DNA of 64,000 nt from Chlorocebus sabaeus (taxonomy: Eukaryota > Chordata > Mammalia > Primates > Cercopithecidae), in assembly GCF_047675955.1 (NCBI RefSeq), contig NC_132911.1, forward strand, positions 68,853,133-68,917,132, given 5' to 3'. Position 1 is the first letter of the stretch. Every line of letters begins with the position of its first letter. Below are positions 56,902-64,000 of this stretch, in pieces. The notes beneath the pieces are model-generated. The model saw nothing but the letters and a program-made list of their open reading frames with translations. It searched no databases and was not told where the DNA came from. Made by a program: the position numbers and the translations under genes.

Positions 56902-59823
56902 AGTAGAATCACCTCAGTCCATGGCCTTGTATCAAATAGAATGCTCAACGCATACAAGAGCAAAAAACATAAAATTCCACCAGTTTCCCAATGTCCCATG
57001 CTTTCGAGTTTTTTTTTCAAGTCCTAACACATGATGGGTGATAGAAGCTTCTTTTTACTGTCAGAGAGATCAAAGAGAGGTTGAGAAAGAATCCATAAGC
57101 AGATGCTGCCCAGTGACAAACCTGAAAGAAGCAGACAGTGGGGCCAGATGTTGGAGTGACCTTTGGTCTGCAGAGTACATTGGCATGGTGTTGATTTAGA
57201 TAGTTGTTGGCAGAAGCTTTAGCTCCAGCAGCAGGGAGAAAAAAACTAAACTATGGAATTCTTTCCTACTCTTTCCCCTCACTAGAAAACCCAAAACCAC
57301 TGGTCAGTAGTGCTGATGGCTGTCAAAGAAGTTGAATTAACCACGCGACCCTGCCAGTAGGTATCACATCAAAAGGGAGTTAGCTGAGTGAATAAGAACA
57401 TCTTCAGGCTGTGCCATTTTGCATCCCACTCAACTTTTAACAGCTGTTTCTTGAGTGAATACAGACACAAAATAATTATATGAAAAGAACAACATATTCA
57501 ATATGCAAGACAATATTTGCAGTTATTACATAGTCATTGATAGAAGATTTAACCAGAAAAAAATGCTGACATGTCTGAAACCTGAATGACCTGTTATAAT
57601 TAGTACCCAATGAAAGTTTTCTTAAATTGAACTCTGAACTGTACACTCTGAAGACAGCACAGGAAAGTAGGTTTTCATTAAAAAGAAAGACCCAAATTAG
57701 TACTGAAGAAACAAAAAATATATATAACGATGTTTTATAGTTTTAAAGACTCCTATCACATTATGTGATTATCCCGATCATTCACTCATTAGAAATTTAA
57801 AGGATTTTTTTTTCTCGTGACCCTAAGGTTCTTAATATTGCAAACACTTGTAAATAAGCCAGATGCCCTCTAAGCATAGGTTCTGACAGAATTTTAAATT
57901 TCAGCCATCATACCATGCTGCAACACAGAACGTAAACGGAGGCTTGCTTTATAGTATTAGAGATGATTGCAGCCCACATAGTTCTTCTGACACTTTTAGA
58001 CATTTTGTCACTTTACCTGGAGAAATATACACTGCTTATTCTAAATTGCTGCTGATGTCCAGCACTTGTCAAAACCTCTATCTGTCAAGGCCTTCACAAA
58101 GAGTTGCAAAATGACAGATCAGGATGTCTGAGTTGATGGAGCCCCAGGAAAAATGGAACAGATAGAAAATTCATGACTCTAAACTACATCAAAGTGACTT
58201 CTGTCAACATCATGTCAAAAGAACTGTTCATTTTAAGAGGTTTTTTTAAAATTATATAAACACTTTTTTGAGTATGAGCTAAGTGTAATGAAAAAATTTT
58301 CTTGGTGTACAGTATGATCATCCAAATGTTCCAAAAATATACTTTAGATCATCCAGGAATAAGGAAAATTCTAATAGTAGATACTGTCTGCCAGTTAAAA
58401 CCAATGACATTCAAGAGAGATGTATGAAGTTACTATCAGCTTAAAATAGGACAAACCATCTGGCTATAAAGGAACAAAAGTATATTTTTTGCATATTTTT
58501 GAACACATCAAATTTCTACAACTGGATTAATTTTTTATTCTTCTACAATCGGTTTTGTTCCATTTTTTGCTTAGTGTGACAATTGCAAAGCACTAATTCA
58601 GTGTTATTTTCCTGAACAGGTTTCCTAAAATAGCTAGCATTATTTTAATTTTAAAAAAAATTACTGGAAAATCCTCATAATGCATAATTCCCTTAAATTA
58701 TTGCTTTCAGAAGGAAGTAAAAAAATAAATGGCTTATGTTATGCAGTACTGCATACACAGAACCACTCCATAATCACATTCAAGGAGTCACTCACTGAAT
58801 GAAATATGAGTTGCATCAATCTGGAAATGACCACTCTCCCGTTTTAATTCCCAACACCTTTTCAGGGACGATGGCTGGCACCTGGTGCTAGAACCCAGGC
58901 AACTTGAGTCCCACTGCTCATATGTCACTGAGATAAATAGGATAAGTGACCTTGTGAGGACAAAACTGTGGAATGTGCTGTGTTCATATACTGAGCAGAC
59001 AGCGGAAACGATGCACAGAATTCACCATGCACACACATCATGCACACGTGTGCAGAGTCACACACACTTAAAAGAGCAATCAAATATGAGCAACTTCCAT
59101 GGTCACCATAACTGGCCCTAACACAGCAACACTGTCAATCATTTATACCATCCATTTGGCAATTTTGACATCAGTCCTTTCTAACAACCACCAGGACAGG
59201 GACTATCTATGATCCTAATAACAGTGACCACTAATTCAGTGCACTTGTGCAGTGGCACAAAAGGTCCATTGTCTGTGACCAGAAAAGTTTGCTTAAGTCC
59301 AGAGTGATGTCAGATCTCAAAAATAACAAGTACTTCTAGTTTTAAGAGAAGCTTGCTTCCCATAGCATTGTGTCTAACTATGTATGGGAAGTACCATCTA
59401 TTAAAACAAAAAAGTGGGACAAGATCACTATCTCTTATTACAGGCAGAACTCAATATATCTTGTGTTCTACTTACAAAAAAGATGTTTATTACCTGTAAG
59501 TGTACAGAGGTGTGGACTTCATGGGAGCTGTGATTGGTAATAAGCCTCTTTTTCTCATTTACATTGATAGTAAGCATTAGTGAAGATATATGCATTTCAT
59601 TTCATGGTTCAGAAAGAACAAAGTATATGTATATGTGATAGCAGTGGGTGGTTAATGAAATGGTCTGACAAACATAAGCTAATACATAATCATACCAGAA
59701 TGTGACTGGAACACCTGTTCCTGCTTCACAGACTTCCAATTCTTAAGGAAAAGTTACCATTCTGAAGAACTGAAGCCACCACTATTTAGACATCAATATG
59801 TTCCAAGGAAATTTTAGTCACTT
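56902..59823. other. Unique, repeat-poor AT-rich sequence
   Basis: No repeat or gene recognised over 2.9 kb. Short CA-rich patch 59028-59068. The 78-codon frame at 58885-59121 has no domain. Confidence 0.45.
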
Positions 59824-59824
59824 T

Positions 59825-59850
59825 TTGTTGTTGTTGTTGTTGTTGTTGTT
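59825..59850. repeat. (TTG)n microsatellite
   Basis: Eight to nine TTG units. Confidence 0.95.
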
Positions 59851-62800
59851 CTTGCAATCACTAAAAGGTGGCTATTTTAATGATATCAAATCTCTTTTGC
59901 TTGTGTCCTAAGAGTAATGAAAACTTCACACATGCATGAAGCTCCAGTAATTATTTTAAACTGCCTTCTGTTGTCCCCCTGAGGAACACGGTGGTATTTG
60001 TTTGATGCAGTTTAATTAGTGTCAGGGTAATTAATGCTATGCTATCTACATGAGATCAAAACCCTTTCTTTGTAACACTCTGGTAACTAAGAACTAAGAA
60101 AAGGAAGCATTTTGAAAACATCGAGGCATGGTGTTAACCTGGGTTCACCAGTGAACCGAGTTGCTCATCTCTTCCTCCACACCTCACCCAAATGGCAATT
60201 TCAGTCTCTCCCAGGACAAGATCATGCCCGTAATGCATTGGAACCACACTGCCAGGCATAAGACCCAGTGGCTGCTATGGAATTAAATTCTTTCTTTATG
60301 GGCATAATCAAATTAACTAAAACATTCACGGTCACCAGGCACCTTTTGCTATAGTTTAATCCTTTAATAATGAAATAGTAAACTTTTGCACTGACAGAGA
60401 ACTAGAGGCCCTTGTAAGCATGGTGTGATATTACCATGTGCTGATATATTTTTTCAAATAAAAGAATCATTTGGTTTAATGAATGAATGTGATTCTGCTT
60501 AAACGTCTGAATAAAATTTGCATTTAATTGTAGGTATAGCTAGTCTCTCTATTTGACGATAATGTTAAGAGAGGAAAAAACAGAGATAGGCAAGGAGAGA
60601 AGTTAAATACACAAAAATTCCAGACACACACATAACAGGCACTACCATAAATCCTTTTTAACTGTTTCTTTGGTAATAAGCAACGGCAGTATAAATCTCC
60701 CAACACACAAACTCAAGCTGATCACAGGCTTAAGGAAATAACTCCAGTTATCTTGACTGGATAAATTATTATATCCTAGAGGTTATTCCAGTTTCTAATA
60801 AAGCACCGTAGCTAACAAACAAAAATAAAAAGACCAACCATTCTCTTTATTTTATAACATGAAATTACAGGCTGCATGGGATCGACACAATGGCATTGAA
60901 ATTATTTTTACTCTAAAAAATGCACCATGCAATGTTCATTTTGGAACAAGACCGGTGCTTTAACACAATGAGGAGAACCAGCATTAGACTGATAATATTT
61001 TTTATGAGAAGGGGAGGCTTTAATGGCACATATCTAACAAATAAACATGACTGGTTTGAAGTCAAAACAAATGGATTTAGCCCATTATATAAGTATACTA
61101 AGCATGAAAATAACCTCCGCACTGCACAAGAAATGAACAAAGAGAAACACTTCTAGAGGGTAAAAATGTTAACTCTATAGTAGTTATGAAATTGTGTCAG
61201 TATCCATCAGCGGCTGAAATTAAGGTTAACGTTATAAAATGAGATTTCACTAGCTTAGGCTGGCAGCGTATCACAACCCGAAAGGGTCTGTGCTGAATGC
61301 ATCTTCTTGAGGTCATTCATTACTGAAAACCTACTGGGATCAGCTGACTAGCAAAATATGTTTTTTCACATCTTTAGTTCTGCTTCCTGTGACTTCATTG
61401 TTTATCAATTAAAGTGATAAATACAAGTGACTTTGATAACACCAGAAACACATTATGTAGTAAAGTAACCTCCAGGAACCCTGCAATAAGAACTGCGTGC
61501 AAAGTTCAACAACTGTGAAGGAACTATTAAAGAGGACACACAAACAAGTGACCTTGACTGACAAGCGCACTTCATTCCAGCAATAAACAGCGGTGGTGCT
61601 GATAACTGTTCATTGGCGCAGAGAGTAATTACCTATCTGTCAGCGTTGCTGGTGTGTGCGAAATAGTATAAATGAAACATACATAATGTACGGCAATAAT
61701 ATCGGGCATGCAGAACCTAATGTATTATCATCATTCTCAGGACCCAGGTTTATGTGGCTGCCACCACTGAGTAAATGCCTTCTAGCCATGATAATTTCAT
61801 TCTAATCTCTGTTCCATATTATAATTTTCATAGCTAAAAGATACTAAGGAGCAATACGTTTCAATCAAGGGCTAAATAGAACACAACCTGTAACTGGGTA
61901 TTTTATACATCTATATATTTTTTTCTTTCTAAAAATTTAGTCAATTTATGAAGAGACTGGAATAAGCTGTAAATGTATGGGTGACAAACCCTATCTGTAC
62001 CAATGTCACCATGCCTAGAGATGGGCTGAAAGGGCCTTATGAACGGGTTGTCAGCTTTGTCTCACATTGCTTTCAACAATACGAAATTCTGTCTTTTTAA
62101 ATGCTTCTATTCTGTTCCAAAACAGAAGGTAAGGATGCATTTTTAAACAGAATAAAAGACAGTTCCTATTCAAAAGGAGAAAAACAATCATCTAGTTGCT
62201 AAGATAAATTATCTTGATTTGCTTGAATTGCTTAATTATACATAAAACAGAAGCACAGCACAACCCCCTATGCCATGATATTCTACTCTTCTTATAAAAC
62301 TGTCTGGCTCTTACATGCTTGGTTTTTTCCTTTAATGCAAATACAATTTGATGAAACCTCTAAATCATATTTAACACCATACAAAAGAAGCCAGGAAAAT
62401 ATAGGTAGCAGCTAGGCCATCAGGACCAGTTCCTTGTCTGAAGGATGAAACATTAGAAATCTTCACATTAATAGGGTGAACAAACGAAAGAAGCATATCC
62501 CAAACTACATAATAGAAACAGCTGTTGGTCAACTGGCTCTGTCATTCAGAAAGGGAGGAGAATATATCAATATTTAGAAAACAAACTGACACATGTGATT
62601 GTTTTAATCTTGTTCTCTCTTTACAGCATTTTTTGGAAACTTTTAGATAACATGAAATCATAATCAATGTAACAGTCAACCTTTTAAAAAAGAGCAATTA
62701 AATTGATTGTCCAATGTCATATTTCAAAGATCACAGACATGAGCGATTTGAACTATAGAAGGACTTCATCTTCATTCTTTGGCTTTTTCTTTGTTGGTTT

Positions 62801-64000
62801 CTCAAAGTTGTTTTCTCAAGTGAATATTGTGGGTAATAAATGATGTCCTCACAGAAGACTAGACAAACCAGAGAAACAGCTCAAGTTTTTCTTCAGGGTT
62901 ATCCTTTTGTTTTCTGCACTTTTCTTTCTATATGCCTAGTCAGGAGAGAAAGCAATCAAAAACTAACTCATAGTAAGTTGTTAGAAGTATGATGTGTTAA
63001 CTCTCAAAGAAGCATTTGTATTTTTAAAAAGAGGAAAGGCAGAGATAATCCATGGCATGAAGAAATAAAAACTTTTTTTTAACTTCTTCAGATCATGACA
63101 TTAAATTGTTTGTCTATTCTACCCATGTGTCAGCTGACTTCACTGTATGGCTAGCCCAGTACAGAAAAGATTTTTACCCAATTTCAAGTCATTCAATCAA
63201 ACCTGGCATTCCAGGATATTCTATCAAGAGGCAATATCTGGTAGATGAATAATGTCTATAAATTCCACAGATATATCTTAATCATCTCAGTGGGTTCCCC
63301 ATTTGAGTCATATAAGATTACTTTCCTGAGTAACGTCTCAATGTGTAGCATTGTATGTGTTTTGCATGCAGGTTTAAAACTATAATATGTATCAGAACAT
63401 AGAAAATTTTCAGGAAAAGGTATAACCTTATTTCATTGATTCTAAGAACAGTAGCACATTTTTTTTTACATCTTTGCCTCTTTGAAATAGCTTCTTATAC
63501 TCGCTGAAAGCCAGGTAGTAAGATCAAGACTGCTCTAACATGAAAGCAGAAAAGTCTTAGACATACCTCTTGACTTTTGCATTCAGGGATATACAACATT
63601 TCGTGCTGTTCTGGCTTTGAGAAATACCTTTTACACATTTCCCCTAAAATGGTCTTGATCACAACAATAACATCTTAAAACATATCCAACAAAATAAATA
63701 TATTTATTTTATGTTGACATCTAGAGTATGTCTGTGTGGCATGAAAATATCTAGTTAATCAATTAAATCAACAACCAGTTGACTTATTGGGGGAAAAAAT
63801 CAACTACACTTACTTAGTTCCACTGACTATTAGGATCATAAGGACCTTGCATTAGATGTGTTTAGACATTATCTCTGTGGCCTACTCAGTAATTACCTAT
63901 GATCCCATTTACTGATAATTCTCAACCTAGCAATGGGCAGAGAGCCAAGGAACTCTTTCAGTCATTCCCATCTCTGGCAAAGGGATAAGTGACCTTCTCC
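59851..64000. other. Unique, repeat-free sequence; candidate conserved noncoding DNA
   Basis: I recognise no interspersed repeat in about 4.1 kb, unlike the rest of the window. 61560-61710 keeps at least seven CpG dinucleotides in AT-rich context, and TAATTA-type motifs recur at 60013-60034 and 61626-61633. Frames at 60524-60706, 60913-61140 and 60920-61156 lack domains. This suggests, but does not prove, regulatory constraint. Confidence 0.45.

Noticed and set aside
1..64000. CRISPR array, bacterial operon, tRNA, snRNA or Y RNA gene
   Set aside because: Direct-repeat tracts are microsatellites; no spaced repeat array and no recognisable RNA-gene sequence was seen. The DNA is clearly primate.

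Overview
The window is primate nuclear DNA, most likely human or another ape/Old World monkey. It carries AluY-, AluS- and AluJ-type elements, primate-specific L1PA insertions, an older L1PB-like L1, MaLR/ERVL solo LTRs, Tigger transposons and many decayed MIR and L2 copies, in AT-rich sequence. I see no convincing protein-coding exon, RNA gene, CpG island or intact retroviral provirus. Almost every longer open frame lies inside a transposon or reads as chance. I read the window as intergenic or deep intronic.

Layout. 1-16 kb: Tigger1 inserted beside an MLT2-type LTR, an L1M fragment, two Alus, a MIR split by an MST LTR, a 4.2 kb 5'-truncated L1PB-like element with two AluYs inside, then a nest of L1M containing a Tigger5-like transposon containing an MST LTR, then a MIR and an MLT1-type LTR. 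16.2-21.4 kb: an L1PA inserted into another L1PA, the inner copy having a 5' inversion. 21.4-31.5 kb: Alu, MIR and L2 fragments, and a local triplication around a (CA)n/(CG)n tract. 31.5-42 kb: mostly unique AT-rich DNA with homopolymers, a (TG)n tract and an L1M fragment. 42-49.4 kb: an MLT1-type LTR, an L2 split by an L1MA, an L1M, a (TTCC)n microsatellite and three Alus in alternating orientation. 49.4-64 kb: repeat-poor sequence with scattered MIR/L2 and several stretches that look like candidate conserved noncoding DNA.

No operon or gene pathway is present. What can be read is insertion history. Target-site duplications can be identified for most Alu and L1 insertions, so the order of events can be reconstructed. 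Four short-range duplications (about 42, 91, 99 and 310-380 bases, copies 1.1-1.8 kb apart) are the least expected structures. I found no evidence of an undescribed biological system. The items most worth checking are the nested L1 pair, the short-range duplications, the GGAA-type microsatellite and the repeat-free candidate regulatory stretches. Family names rest on recognition of consensus patterns from memory, not on a database search.
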